Shown here: positions 48,880 to 57,756 of the stretch, piece by piece
How positions within the stretch are numbered: the stretch's first letter is position 1
How the letters are laid out: every line of letters starts with the position of its first letter
Assembly: GCA_964547995.1 (NCBI GenBank)
Contig: CAZJRB010000010.1
Location: 1 to 64,000 of the forward strand
Length of the DNA stretch: 64,000 nt
From: CAZJRB01 sp964547995
GTDB lineage: Bacteria > Planctomycetota > Planctomycetia > Pirellulales > Thermoguttaceae
Reading direction: 5' to 3'
Translations under genes and position numbers: made by a program
The notes under the pieces: model-generated
What the model was told of the DNA's origin: nothing
Database searches by the model: none
What the model saw: the letters and a program-made list of their open reading frames with translations, nothing else

Positions 48880-50739
48880 ATGAAATACACAATCTATCTG
48901 CTGGCGGCGATCCTCGAAATCGCACTTCTCACAAATACCGTACGTGCCGGGCAACCCCGCCCGAATATCCTCTGGATCACCTGCGAGGACATCAGCCCGA
49001 ACCTGGGGTGTTACGGCGACGAGTTCGCCATTACGCCGAATCTGGACCGGCTGGCCGAGCAGGGCGTTCGCTATACCAACGCCTTCGGGATCTGCGGCGT
49101 CTGCGCGGTCAACCGTTCGTGCCTGGCGACCGGGGTCTATTCGTGTGCCCTGGGGTCGCACGGCATGCGGTCGCGGATCACCTTGCCGGAGAAGATCAAG
49201 TGTGCGAGCGAATACCTCCGCAAGGCGGGGTACTACTGCACGAACAACTCGAAGACCGATTACAACTTCGCCGTGCCCAAGGATGCGTGGGACGTGTGTA
49301 GCGGCAAGGGCCACTGGCGCGGGCGAAAAGCCGGCCAGCCGTTCTTTGCCATCTTCAACTTCACCTGCTCGCACGAAAGCCAAATCCGCTGCAGCGAGGC
49401 ACGCTACGAGCAGCACATGAAGGGGTTGCCGACCCAGTGGCGACACGACCCGGCCAAAGTCCCGCTCCCGCCGTTCCATCCCGACGTGCCCAAGGTCCGC
49501 AAGGACTGGGCACGATACCACGACATCATCACCTCGATGGACCACAAGGCCGGCGAGATCCTCAAGCAACTCGAAGAGGACGGCCTGGCCGACGATACGA
49601 TCGTCTTCTTCTATTCCGACCACGGGGCCGGGATGCCGCGGTGCAAAAAGTGGATCTACGATTGCGGCACCCACGTGCCCTTGATTGTGCGGTTTCCCGA
49701 GAAGTACAAGGACCTCGCCCCGGGCAAACCGGGCACAGCGACCGACCGGCTGGTCAGTTTTGTCGACTTCGCCCCAACGGTGCTGAGTCTCGTCGGACTG
49801 GCGATCCCCGAGTACATGCAAGGCCACGCCTTTCTCGGCAAGAAGGCCGGCAAGCCGCGGGAGTACGTCCACCTGATGCGATCCCGCATGGCCGAACGTT
49901 ATGAACTCGTCCGCGGCACGCGCGACAAAAGGTACCTGTACCTCCGCAACTACATGCCGCACCTCACCCGCGACCAGCACATCTCGTACACCTACCAGAT
50001 GCCGACGATGCAGGTCTGGCACCGGATGGCTGAGGAAGGAAAGCTCAAAGGACCGCAGCGGGACTGGTTCTCGCCGACCAAACCGCTCGAGGAGCTGTAC
50101 GATTGCCGGCAGGACCCGTGGAATTTGAACAACCTGGCCGGCCAGCAGAAGATGAAGCCGGTGCTCCAGCGGATGCGGGAAGAGCATCTCCGCTTTGAGC
50201 GGGAAATCCGCGATCTGGCGTTCACGCCGGAATACGATATGGCCTTGCGGAGCAAAGGCGGGGCGGAGTACGACATGCGCCTCGATCCGAAGAAGCACCC
50301 CTTCGAGCGGATCCACGCGGCGGCCGAGCTGACGGGGCGGGGCGAACGCGAGCTGCCGAAACTGATCGGACTGCTCGGCGACGACGCCCCGGCGGTTCGC
50401 TGGTGGGCGTGCGTCGCCCTGACGGCCATGAAACAGAAGGCGAAACCGGCCGAAGCGGCGTTGAAAAAGGCGATTAAAGACAAGTCGGTCGTTGTCCGCA
50501 TCGCCGCCGCCGACGCCCTGGTCGCGTCGGGCAGCGACGCCGACGTGATGCCCGTCCTGACCGAAGCCTTGAAGCACGAAAGCGAATGGCCCAGGCTCCG
50601 TGCGTTGAACGTGCTCGACAACATGGGCCGGTCCGCCCGGCCGGCGGCGCCCCAAATCAAGCAGGCGCTGAAACTCAAGAGCCGCTTCGGCTACGATCAC
50701 CGGTTGTGTAAACAGCTTCTTGATAAGTTGGTAGAATAG
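48880..50739 (+). CDS. Exported sulfatase with HEAT-like C-terminal domain and unusual formylglycine motif
   Basis: A 619-residue arylsulfatase-type enzyme. Residues 1-23 form a signal peptide. The sulfatase fold starts with PNILWITCEDISPNLGCYGD (metal-binding Asp). The cysteine to be converted to formylglycine lies in GVCAVNRSCLATG; the usual CxPxR is here CAVNR, with Val at the Pro position. A metal site follows in YSDHGAGMPR and the fold ends near residue 460. The last 130 residues resemble HEAT-type helical repeats (DDAPAVRWWACVALTAMKQK). Maturation efficiency is uncertain. The DUF3592 gene starts five bases later. Confidence 0.88.
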   Translation: MKYTIYLLAAILEIALLTNTVRAGQPRPNILWITCEDISPNLGCYGDEFAITPNLDRLAEQGVRYTNAFGICGVCAVNRSCLATGVYSCALGSHGMRSRITLPEKIKCASEYLRKAGYYCTNNSKTDYNFAVPKDAWDVCSGKGHWRGRKAGQPFFAIFNFTCSHESQIRCSEARYEQHMKGLPTQWRHDPAKVPLPPFHPDVPKVRKDWARYHDIITSMDHKAGEILKQLEEDGLADDTIVFFYSDHGAGMPRCKKWIYDCGTHVPLIVRFPEKYKDLAPGKPGTATDRLVSFVDFAPTVLSLVGLAIPEYMQGHAFLGKKAGKPREYVHLMRSRMAERYELVRGTRDKRYLYLRNYMPHLTRDQHISYTYQMPTMQVWHRMAEEGKLKGPQRDWFSPTKPLEELYDCRQDPWNLNNLAGQQKMKPVLQRMREEHLRFEREIRDLAFTPEYDMALRSKGGAEYDMRLDPKKHPFERIHAAAELTGRGERELPKLIGLLGDDAPAVRWWACVALTAMKQKAKPAEAALKKAIKDKSVVVRIAAADALVASGSDADVMPVLTEALKHESEWPRLRALNVLDNMGRSARPAAPQIKQALKLKSRFGYDHRLCKQLLDKLVE

Positions 50740-50743
50740 AGCC

Positions 50744-51313
50744 ATGCGTCAGAGGAAGTTCCCTGTATTTCTGTTTCTGTTGCTCTTCGGCGGCGTTTTC
50801 GCCACGGTTGGCTTTTGCGTTGCGTTTTTCGTCGGCCGGCCGATTCTCAACAAGGCGAAGGCGAGCGTCGACTGGCCGACCGTCCAGGGTACGGTCGATT
50901 CGTCCGAGGTCGTCCGCTCGCGCGACAGCGACGGCGACACGATGTATTCGGCCGAGGTGGTCTATTCCTATACGGTCGACGGCCGGAAGTTCACCTGCGA
51001 CACGGTCTGGTTCGGCGGGGATTTCCGTTCGTCGAGTTCGAGTTCGCACCACAAGACGGTCCACCGCTACCCGGCCGGCCGGCAGGTGAACGTCCACTAC
51101 AAGCCGGACGATCCCACGGTGGCCGTGCTGGAGCCGGGCACGAAATGGAGCAGCTATTTTGCCTGGGGCCTCGGCTGGCTGTTTTGCACGATCGGTCTCC
51201 TTGTTCTGGGGGGCGCGGCGATCCGGGCGCTCGTGCAACTGAAGACCTGGGCAACCGGCGGCGCCGGGGACGATCCCTACGCCGATACGTTCGACCGCGA
51301 GTCGTCTCCCTAG
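50744..51313 (+). CDS. DUF3592 domain membrane protein
   Basis: A 189-residue inner-membrane protein with two helices (about 8-28 and 141-163) around a soluble domain containing WPTVQGTVDSSEVVRS, YSYTVDGRKFTCDTVWFGG and YKPDDPTVAVLEPG, the standard DUF3592 pattern. Function of the family is unknown. It begins four bases after the sulfatase stop, so the two are probably co-transcribed, although no functional link is known. The FloA gene is 184 bp downstream. Confidence 0.85.
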   Translation: MRQRKFPVFLFLLLFGGVFATVGFCVAFFVGRPILNKAKASVDWPTVQGTVDSSEVVRSRDSDGDTMYSAEVVYSYTVDGRKFTCDTVWFGGDFRSSSSSSHHKTVHRYPAGRQVNVHYKPDDPTVAVLEPGTKWSSYFAWGLGWLFCTIGLLVLGGAAIRALVQLKTWATGGAGDDPYADTFDRESSP

Positions 51314-51497
51314 CCCGGGTGTCGGCGCGACCGCACTCTACCCCTCTGGCGGGTGGCTTCGGCGGGTTTCACGCGGCTATTTTCCGCCGGAAAAACGCCC
51401 CGGGAGCTATTCTTCGTTTTCCTGATCCGCTATGCTGGCCTACGAGGCCGTGCTCACGGCCCCGAGAGATACTTACTTGTTGCGGTCGGAGGATACC

Positions 51498-52487
51498 ATG
51501 GATTGCACGCTGCCGTTGTTGTTTAGCGCCGCCGACAACTTGATGTTGTTCGTCGGCATCAGCGTTTTCGTCCTCTTCGCTATTGTGGTGGCCATCATCT
51601 TGCTGATGTACGGCGGGATCTGGTTCCAGGCCTACATGTCGAACGCGAACGTCAGCCTGTGGAGCCTCGTCGGGATGAGCTTCCGTCGGGTGAACTCGCG
51701 GGTGATCGTTCAGGGGAAGATCATGGCGATGCAGGCGGGCATCGGCTCGGAACGGGAGACGGGCGTAACCACCCGCCGGCTCGAGGCCCATTACCTGGCC
51801 CGCGGCAACGTCCCCAACGTGATCCGCGCAATCATCGCGGCCCATCGTGCCGACATCGATCTCGACTTCGACCGCGCCGCGGCGATCGACCTTGCCGGGC
51901 GCGACGTGCTCGAGGCGGTCCAGACGAGCGTCTATCCGCGGGTGATCGATTGCCCCGACCCGAGGGTTTCTCATAAATCGACCCTAAGCGCAATCGCGAA
52001 AAACGGCGTCGAGCTGAAGGTGCGTGCCCGGGTGACCGTCCGCACCAACCTCGAGCAACTCATCGGGGGAGCCACCGAAGAGACGATCATCGCCCGGGTC
52101 GGCGAAGGCATCATTACGTCGATCGGCTCGGCCGACGCCCATCTCGACGTGATGGAGAACCCCGACAAGATTTCCTCGGCGGTGCTCGAGCGGGGCCTCG
52201 ATGCCCAGACGGCGTTCGAGATCGTCTCGATCGACATTGCGGACATCGACGTGGGGCAGAACATCGGCGCGCGGCTCCAGGCCGACCAGGCGGAGGCCGA
52301 CATGCGGGTGGCCCGCGCGAGGGCCGAAGAACGCCGCGCGATGGCCAACGCCCGCGAGCAGGAGATGAAGGCCCAGGTCGCCAAAAACCGGGCCGCCGTC
52401 GTGCTGGCCGAAGCGGAAGTGCCGCTGGCCATGGCCGCCGCCTTCCGCGAGGGCAATCTACAAAGCATGCCGCCGGGGGGACATTAG
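51498..52487 (+). CDS. floA: Flotillin-like protein FloA
   Basis: A 329-residue scaffold of membrane microdomains. The ATG at 51498 follows GGAGG at five bases and is preferred to the in-frame ATG at 51432. One membrane helix near residues 13-36 (MLFVGISVFVLFAIVVAIIL), then an SPFH-type domain (AKNGVELKVRARVTVRTNLE), a long Ala/Glu-rich coiled coil (about 255-315, ADQAEADMRVARARAEERRA), and a short Gly/Pro tail. It matches the FloA (YqfA) family along its length. Confidence 0.92.
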   Translation: MDCTLPLLFSAADNLMLFVGISVFVLFAIVVAIILLMYGGIWFQAYMSNANVSLWSLVGMSFRRVNSRVIVQGKIMAMQAGIGSERETGVTTRRLEAHYLARGNVPNVIRAIIAAHRADIDLDFDRAAAIDLAGRDVLEAVQTSVYPRVIDCPDPRVSHKSTLSAIAKNGVELKVRARVTVRTNLEQLIGGATEETIIARVGEGIITSIGSADAHLDVMENPDKISSAVLERGLDAQTAFEIVSIDIADIDVGQNIGARLQADQAEADMRVARARAEERRAMANAREQEMKAQVAKNRAAVVLAEAEVPLAMAAAFREGNLQSMPPGGH

Positions 52488-52501
52488 TTGGACAGCGCCC
52501 G

Positions 52502-52579
52502 TTGAAATGGAACCCGGCCAAGGAGGCATTCATCGGCGACCCGATCGCCAACCGCTGGCTCGACGCCCGCCATGGACAA
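52502..52579 (+). pseudogene. C-terminal remnant of a Gfo/Idh/MocA oxidoreductase
   Basis: Fifteen bases after floA the plus strand encodes KWNPAKEAFIGDPIANRWLD, the typical end of planctomycete Gfo/Idh/MocA proteins (compare KYDPAAEQFVGDPGADRFLD in the intact gene at 56.4-57.6 kb). Only about 25 recognisable codons remain and no start or upstream part exists. Confidence 0.55.
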
Positions 52580-52656
52580 TTTCGTAGGGTGCGGGAAACG
52601 CACCAACGCTTTGCAACTCTTAGAGGTTGCTCAGAAATAAGTTCGGCAATTGGGTC

Positions 52657-52743
52657 TATAAAGCCGCGACCGTTGGTCGCGCCCCGCGTTACCAAGAGCC
52701 GTTCCGAGCGCCGCTCGGCGCGACCAACGGTCGCGGCTTTATA
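52657..52743. repeat. GCCGCGACCGTTGGTCGCG inverted-repeat element, copy 2
   Basis: Perfect 27-bp ends (52657-52683 and 52717-52743) around a 33-bp centre. The left end plus centre (CCCCGCGTTACCAAGAGCCG) is matched by the complement of 62111-62163. Confidence 0.92.
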
Positions 52744-52967
52744 CCGTGTGGCATCTGTACTTGTCGAAGTTGTTTTTGAGCGATTCCTTAGCGGAAAACC
52801 CCACGAAGGAGGGGCTCAACGAACCGATAGACCTTCTTTGGCGCAGTTTTCCGGCCGAAAATAGGACGAAATCCTCCGTCAGAGGGTTTTTCATCCAATT
52901 TTGCGCGGTATAATTGCGCGAAAAGCCCCCATACCTCCTACTGGGCAATCAACCAGAAGATCAACCA

Positions 52968-54233
52968 ATGCTTATTGAATTTCGAGTTGAGAACCACCGA
53001 TCGCTGCGGGATGAGCAGGCCCTCTCTCTAGAAGCAGCAGGGCGGATTGATGCATCATCCGACGTGCCGCGTCGCGTTGCCGGTTATCGTGAGAAACTGC
53101 TCCCTGCGGCGGTGATTTACGGTGCAAATGCCAGCGGCAAGAGCAATGTATTGGCCGCGCTGGCCTTCATGCGCGAAGCCGTTGTATCTTCACACCGACG
53201 ATGGCAGCCGGGGGGTGGGATTCCTCGAACAACGTTTGCGTGGGGACCTAAACGCAGTGAACCGTCGATGTTTGAAGCTTCGTTCTTGGTTGGGGGAACC
53301 AAGTATGTATATGGATTTTCTGTAGACGACGAAGTCGTGCAGGAAGAGTGGCTATTTGCCTGGCCCAACAATCGCAGGCAACTGTGGTTTGAACGAGAAG
53401 GCAGCCAATTCAAGTTTGGCGAATACTTCAACGGGCCCAACGAATCTGTAAAACAGGTCACTCGTCCGAATGCACTGTTCTTGTCCACCGGCGCTCAACA
53501 CGGACATGAACGGCTTACGCCGATTTACGCTTGGTTTTGCGGAATCATCCCCGTGAACATTCCAGGTCGTGGCTATCCAATGTCGTACCGAAGGGTTATG
53601 TCGGACAAGTTCTCCTCGCCCGACGACCAGCAGCTTCCACCCCTTCCGAAGGAAGAAGTGGGCGACACTTTGGCAGGACTTATTCGGCGGCTACTGAAAG
53701 AGGCAGATACTGGTATTATTGACGTAAGGAGCATTGATTCTGAAGAGAAGATCAACGGTCGGACGCTTCTGCACCGGAATATTGTCTTGCAGCACCAAAC
53801 CAGCGACGATGATTCTTGGCTGCTGTTGGAGGAGGAGTCGGAAGGAACAAAGACACTCTTTCGAATGGCGCCCCCGGTCTTTCGAGTTCTCGACTCCGGA
53901 GGGCTCTTGCTTGTCGATGAGTTGGAATCCAGCATGCACCCTTTGCTGGGGGCGGCAATCGTGAAAATGTTCAACAGCCCCAAGGCAAACCCCAGGAATG
54001 CTCAGATCTTGTCTACGACACATGACACGAACCTGTTGGGAACGACGCTTGGCGAACCGCCGCTGCGGCGCGATCAGGTTTGGTTCACCGAGAAGGATAA
54101 GGAAGGTGCTTCGAAGCTCTATCCCCTGACGGATTTCAAACCCCGCAAGTCGGAAAATCTGGAGCGGGGGTATTTGCAGGGGCGGTACGGTTCCATTCCG
54201 TTTCTGGGCGACATCGCGTGGATAACGGAGTAA
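52968..54233 (+). CDS. RloA/AbiLi-like AAA family ATPase
   Basis: A 421-residue SMC/ABC-type ATPase. Residues 1-10 (MLIEFRVENHRSL) are the family opening; Walker A GANASGKSN is at 52-60, and Walker B plus signature lie in LLLVDELESSMHP (about 314-326) followed by STTHDTNLL. The body contains a typical beta-rich insert. With the RloB gene seven bases downstream this matches the AbiL (AbiLi/AbiLii; RloA/RloB) abortive-infection arrangement. The ATPase is thought to sense infection and control the TOPRIM-like partner. Composition is less GC-rich than the surroundings. Confidence 0.85.
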   Translation: MLIEFRVENHRSLRDEQALSLEAAGRIDASSDVPRRVAGYREKLLPAAVIYGANASGKSNVLAALAFMREAVVSSHRRWQPGGGIPRTTFAWGPKRSEPSMFEASFLVGGTKYVYGFSVDDEVVQEEWLFAWPNNRRQLWFEREGSQFKFGEYFNGPNESVKQVTRPNALFLSTGAQHGHERLTPIYAWFCGIIPVNIPGRGYPMSYRRVMSDKFSSPDDQQLPPLPKEEVGDTLAGLIRRLLKEADTGIIDVRSIDSEEKINGRTLLHRNIVLQHQTSDDDSWLLLEEESEGTKTLFRMAPPVFRVLDSGGLLLVDELESSMHPLLGAAIVKMFNSPKANPRNAQILSTTHDTNLLGTTLGEPPLRRDQVWFTEKDKEGASKLYPLTDFKPRKSENLERGYLQGRYGSIPFLGDIAWITE

Positions 54234-54239
54234 ATCGCA

Positions 54240-54863
54240 GTGGGCAGAAGAAACCGAAAGCGCCGCCCGGCCAGACGGAAACCCTTCAAGGACCCAAAGC
54301 CGATCATTCTGATTGTTACCGAGGGCGAAGTAACCGAGCCGGAGTATCTGAATGGTTTCAAAGAAGCTGCCAGGAATCCGCGAGTCCATATCCGAGTGCG
54401 AGGCGGCGTTGGTGTTCCGAAGACGATTGTTGAATGTGCGAAAGGACTCAAGAACGAGGCGGAGAAACAAGCTCGGCGGGAGAAAGACCCCAACCTTCGC
54501 TATGATGAAGTGTGGTGCGTTTTCGACGTTGACGATCACCCGAGTATCCCGGACGCGAAGCAAATGGCGCGAGATAACGGCATTGAACTCGCAATTTCCA
54601 ACCCGTGTATCGAACTCTGGCTGTTGCTGCATTTCAGAGAGTCACCCGGAATGAAGCGCGCACATCAATTGCTGCCAATGCTGAAACGATACATCCCCAA
54701 CTACGACAAGCATGTCGATTACTCCAACTACGTGGACGGATATGAAGTGGCTGTTCAACGGGCGTCGCGTCTGGATGCGGATGCCCAGGCGGATAACGAC
54801 GAAGGAAGAAACCCGACAACCGGTGTCTGGCGACTGACCGAGAGTATTCGCTCCGACGCGTGA
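54240..54863 (+). CDS. RloB/AbiLii-like protein
   Basis: A 207-residue RloB domain protein, GTG start at 54240 with GGAG upstream. The domain is related to TOPRIM nucleases: PIILIVTEGEVTEPEYLNGF (about 21-40) carries the acidic motif, and YDEVWCVFDVDDHPSIPDAK (about 87-106) the DxD motif; SNPCIELWLLLHF follows. It is the expected effector of the ATPase upstream. The first 20 residues are strongly basic (RNRKRRPARRK), which could contact nucleic acid. Confidence 0.85.
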   Translation: MGRRNRKRRPARRKPFKDPKPIILIVTEGEVTEPEYLNGFKEAARNPRVHIRVRGGVGVPKTIVECAKGLKNEAEKQARREKDPNLRYDEVWCVFDVDDHPSIPDAKQMARDNGIELAISNPCIELWLLLHFRESPGMKRAHQLLPMLKRYIPNYDKHVDYSNYVDGYEVAVQRASRLDADAQADNDEGRNPTTGVWRLTESIRSDA

Positions 54864-54906
54864 GCAGCTTGGAAACCAGCGAAGTCAAACCAGCAAAGGA
54901 ACTCGA

Positions 54907-56337
54907 ATGAAACGCCGTGACTTTTTGAAATCGACCGGGGCCGCGCTGGCCGGGTCCGTGCTGTCGTCTGCCGTGGCGGCCGAAAACCGTAAGCGGCCGA
55001 ACATCGTCTTCATCATTACCGACCAGCAGTCGGCCGGCATGATGAGCTGTGCTGGGAATCCCTGGCTGAAGACGCCGGCGATGGACTATATCGCAGGCAA
55101 CGGGGTCCGGTTCGAACGGGCCTACTCGACCAACCCGGTCTGCTGCCCCGCGCGAATCGGCTTGATGACCGGGCGGTTTCCCGGCTCGTTCAACACGCCC
55201 CAGGGGACTCCGGCACGCGAAAACGGCGGCGGGATGCGGGTTCGCCAGATCTCGCCCGAGGTCCAAAGCACCCACATGGCCGCGTATCTCAAAAAGGCCG
55301 ACTACGAGATGGCCTACGCCGGCAAGGTCCACCTGCCCGGCCCGCTTGCTCCCAAGCACCTCGGCTTCAACGTCCTTACCGGCAACTCGCGGGAAGACTG
55401 CGCGCAGCAATCGGCCGATTTCATCCGCCAAAAGCACCGGCGACCCTACTACCTGGTCACCTCGCTGATCAATCCCCACGACATCTGCTACTACGCCATC
55501 AACAACTACCGTTTCGGCCGGGCGAACGCCGAGAGTCGGGGGCGGGGCGGCCGTGCCAACGAAATGCTGCTGGCCGCCATGAAGATGCCCGGCGGGATCA
55601 CCGACGAGGAGTTCTTTGCCAAGCACTGCCCTCCGCTTCCGCCCAACTACGAGCCGCAGGCCGGCGAGCCGAAAGCGGTCCGGCGGCTGCTCGAACAGCG
55701 CGACTTCCGCATCCGCGCCCGGCGGGAATACAACGAAAAGGACTGGCGCCTGCACCGCTGGGCCTACCACCGCCTGACCGAGCGGGTCGACCGCCAGGTT
55801 CAGACCGTGCTCGACGCCCTCCGCGAAAGTGGCCAGGAAGAAAACACCATGGTCGTCTTCACCAGCGACCACGGCGACATGGACAGCGCCCACCGGATGG
55901 AGCACAAGACGGCCCTGTACGACGAAGCGTCGCGCATTCCCTTTCTGGTCATGCACAAGGGGACGACGCCGGCCGGGCGGGTCGACGACCGCCACCTGGT
56001 CTCGAACGGCCTCGACCTGCTGCCGACCGTCTGCGACTACGCCGGCATCGGCGGTGCGAAGGCCGACCCCCGCGGCCGCAGCCTGCGCGCGCTGATCGAG
56101 GGCAAGCCCGCCGGCGATTGGCGCGAGACGCTCGGCGTCGAGAGCGAAATCGGCCGCATGGTCGTCGGCGACCGCGCCAAGTACGTCCGGTACGACTTCG
56201 CCGGCCGGGAGGAACAACTCCTCGATTTGAAGAAGGACCCGGGCGAGACCCGCCACTTCACCAACGACCCCGACCACGCCGCGCTCCTGGCCGATTTGCG
56301 CACATCGTACAACGAGCAGTGGTTCCCCGAGACTTAA
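54907..56337 (+). CDS. Tat-exported sulfatase
   Basis: A 476-residue arylsulfatase-type enzyme with a twin-arginine signal (MKRRDFLKSTGAALAGSVL). The fold begins RPNIVFIITDQQSAGMMSCA. The formylglycine motif is canonical, CCPAR in NPVCCPARIGLMTG (about 79-92), so the first Cys should be modified. TSDHGDMDSAHRMEHKTALY (about 319-338) has the second metal and substrate residues. It is followed 18 bp later by an exported oxidoreductase, which fits joint processing of sulfated sugars. Confidence 0.9.
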   Translation: MKRRDFLKSTGAALAGSVLSSAVAAENRKRPNIVFIITDQQSAGMMSCAGNPWLKTPAMDYIAGNGVRFERAYSTNPVCCPARIGLMTGRFPGSFNTPQGTPARENGGGMRVRQISPEVQSTHMAAYLKKADYEMAYAGKVHLPGPLAPKHLGFNVLTGNSREDCAQQSADFIRQKHRRPYYLVTSLINPHDICYYAINNYRFGRANAESRGRGGRANEMLLAAMKMPGGITDEEFFAKHCPPLPPNYEPQAGEPKAVRRLLEQRDFRIRARREYNEKDWRLHRWAYHRLTERVDRQVQTVLDALRESGQEENTMVVFTSDHGDMDSAHRMEHKTALYDEASRIPFLVMHKGTTPAGRVDDRHLVSNGLDLLPTVCDYAGIGGAKADPRGRSLRALIEGKPAGDWRETLGVESEIGRMVVGDRAKYVRYDFAGREEQLLDLKKDPGETRHFTNDPDHAALLADLRTSYNEQWFPET

Positions 56338-56355
56338 ATAACAGGAGGTCCTCTC

Positions 56356-57591
56356 ATGACTCGAAAAGAACACGTTACACGACGCCGTTTTGTGAAAGCG
56401 GCTGCGGGGGCCGTCGGCGCCCCGATTATCGTTCATGCGGCGGCGATTGGGGCCGGCGGGGCCACCGCGCCGAGCGAGCGGATCACCCTCGGCGGAATCG
56501 GTGTCGGCGGGCGGGGGTCCGGCGTGTTGCGGAGTCTGGCTGGTGCGGGGGGGCAACCCGTGGCCGCGTGCGATGTGCAACAGTCGCGGCGCGACCGGGC
56601 CAAGCGGGCGGGCATGGACGTCTACACCGACTTCCGCGAACTGCTCGCTCGCGACGACATCGACGCGGTGGTGATCGCCTCGCCGAGCCACTGGAAACCG
56701 TTGCACACGATCGCCGCGGCCAAGGCGGGCAAGGACGTCTACTGCGAAAAGCCCATGTCGCTGACGATCCGCGACGGCCGGGCGATGGTCGATGCGGTGC
56801 GGCGCTACGGCCGCATCTTTCAGCACGGCACCCAGCAGCGCAGCAGCCGCGAGTTCCGCTTCGCCTGCGAGATGGTCCGAAGCGGGCGGATCGGCAAGCT
56901 GAAGAAGGTGACCGTCTACGTCGGCGGGCCGGGCCAGGAGTGCTACCTGCCGGCGGAACCGGTCCCCAAAGGCATCGACTGGGACTTATGGCTGGGGCCT
57001 GCCCCGTGGCGGCCGTTCAACGCCAGGCTCGTTGCCACCTGCGGCGGCTGGGAGGGATACCGCGACTACTCCGGCGGCAGTCTGACCGGCTGGGGAAGCC
57101 ACCATTTCGACATCGCCCAATGGGGGCTGGCCGCCGATGAGACCGGGCCCGTGGAAGTCATCCCGCCCGACTGGAAGAAGACCAAGGGTGTGACGTTCAT
57201 TTATGCCAACGGCGTGCCCGTTTACCAGGACGGCAGCGACCGGACCTGGGCCGTGATGTTCGAGGGGACCGAAGGCAAGGTGGCCGTCAATCGCGGCAAG
57301 CTGAAGACGTGGCCGGATAGCCTGATGAAGAAACCGACCGCGCCGGACGAGGTAAACCTTCCGAAAAGCAACAACCACGGCGCGAATTTTCTGCACGCGG
57401 TCCGCACGCGGGAGCCGGCGATCTGCGACGTGGAGATCGGCCACCGGACGATGACGGTCGCCCACCTGGGTAACATCGCCTACTGGCTCGGCCGGACGCT
57501 GAAGTACGACCCGGCCGCCGAGCAGTTCGTCGGCGACCCGGGAGCCGACCGATTCCTCGACCGCCCGCGCCGCGACCCGTGGACGCTCTAG
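56356..57591 (+). CDS. Tat-exported Gfo/Idh/MocA family oxidoreductase
   Basis: A 411-residue NAD(P)-dependent sugar-type oxidoreductase. A twin-arginine signal is at the start (TRRRFVKAAAGAVGAPI). The Rossmann fold opens ITLGGIGVGGRGSGVLRSLA (about 43-62), with CEKPMSLTIRDGRAMVDAVR (about 130-149) as the family's EKP motif. GSHHFDIAQWG holds the catalytic His/Asp pair near 248-258. It ends KYDPAAEQFVGDPGADRFLD. AGGAGG lies before the ATG. Two degraded C-terminal copies of such genes are elsewhere in the window. Confidence 0.9.
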   Translation: MTRKEHVTRRRFVKAAAGAVGAPIIVHAAAIGAGGATAPSERITLGGIGVGGRGSGVLRSLAGAGGQPVAACDVQQSRRDRAKRAGMDVYTDFRELLARDDIDAVVIASPSHWKPLHTIAAAKAGKDVYCEKPMSLTIRDGRAMVDAVRRYGRIFQHGTQQRSSREFRFACEMVRSGRIGKLKKVTVYVGGPGQECYLPAEPVPKGIDWDLWLGPAPWRPFNARLVATCGGWEGYRDYSGGSLTGWGSHHFDIAQWGLAADETGPVEVIPPDWKKTKGVTFIYANGVPVYQDGSDRTWAVMFEGTEGKVAVNRGKLKTWPDSLMKKPTAPDEVNLPKSNNHGANFLHAVRTREPAICDVEIGHRTMTVAHLGNIAYWLGRTLKYDPAAEQFVGDPGADRFLDRPRRDPWTL

Positions 57592-57614
57592 TGCCGTATG
57601 ACAATTGAAACTAT

Positions 57615-57694
57615 GGGTGCCATGCCCACGCTTGCCGTGGGCATGTTTGTGGACGTTGCAGAACATGCCCACGGCAAGCGTGGGCATGGCACCC
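57615..57694. repeat. GCCATGCCCACG palindrome family, two-copy element
   Basis: Perfect 33-bp inverted repeats (57615-57647 and 57662-57694), each itself a palindrome, with a 14-bp centre. It lies between the oxidoreductase and methyltransferase genes. Confidence 0.93.
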
Positions 57695-57756
57695 GACAAC
57701 CCACAATCTCAGTTGTCGCGAGGTGCTAGCGGACCGTTGAAAAAAGGGACGGGGCG

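Larger units (their letters stand above)
52488..52967. other. Intergenic region with oxidoreductase remnant and repeat element
   Basis: 480 bp with no intact gene. It holds the remnant at 52502-52579 and the 27-bp inverted-repeat element at 52657-52743, then 225 bp in which I see nothing further. Confidence 0.6.
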
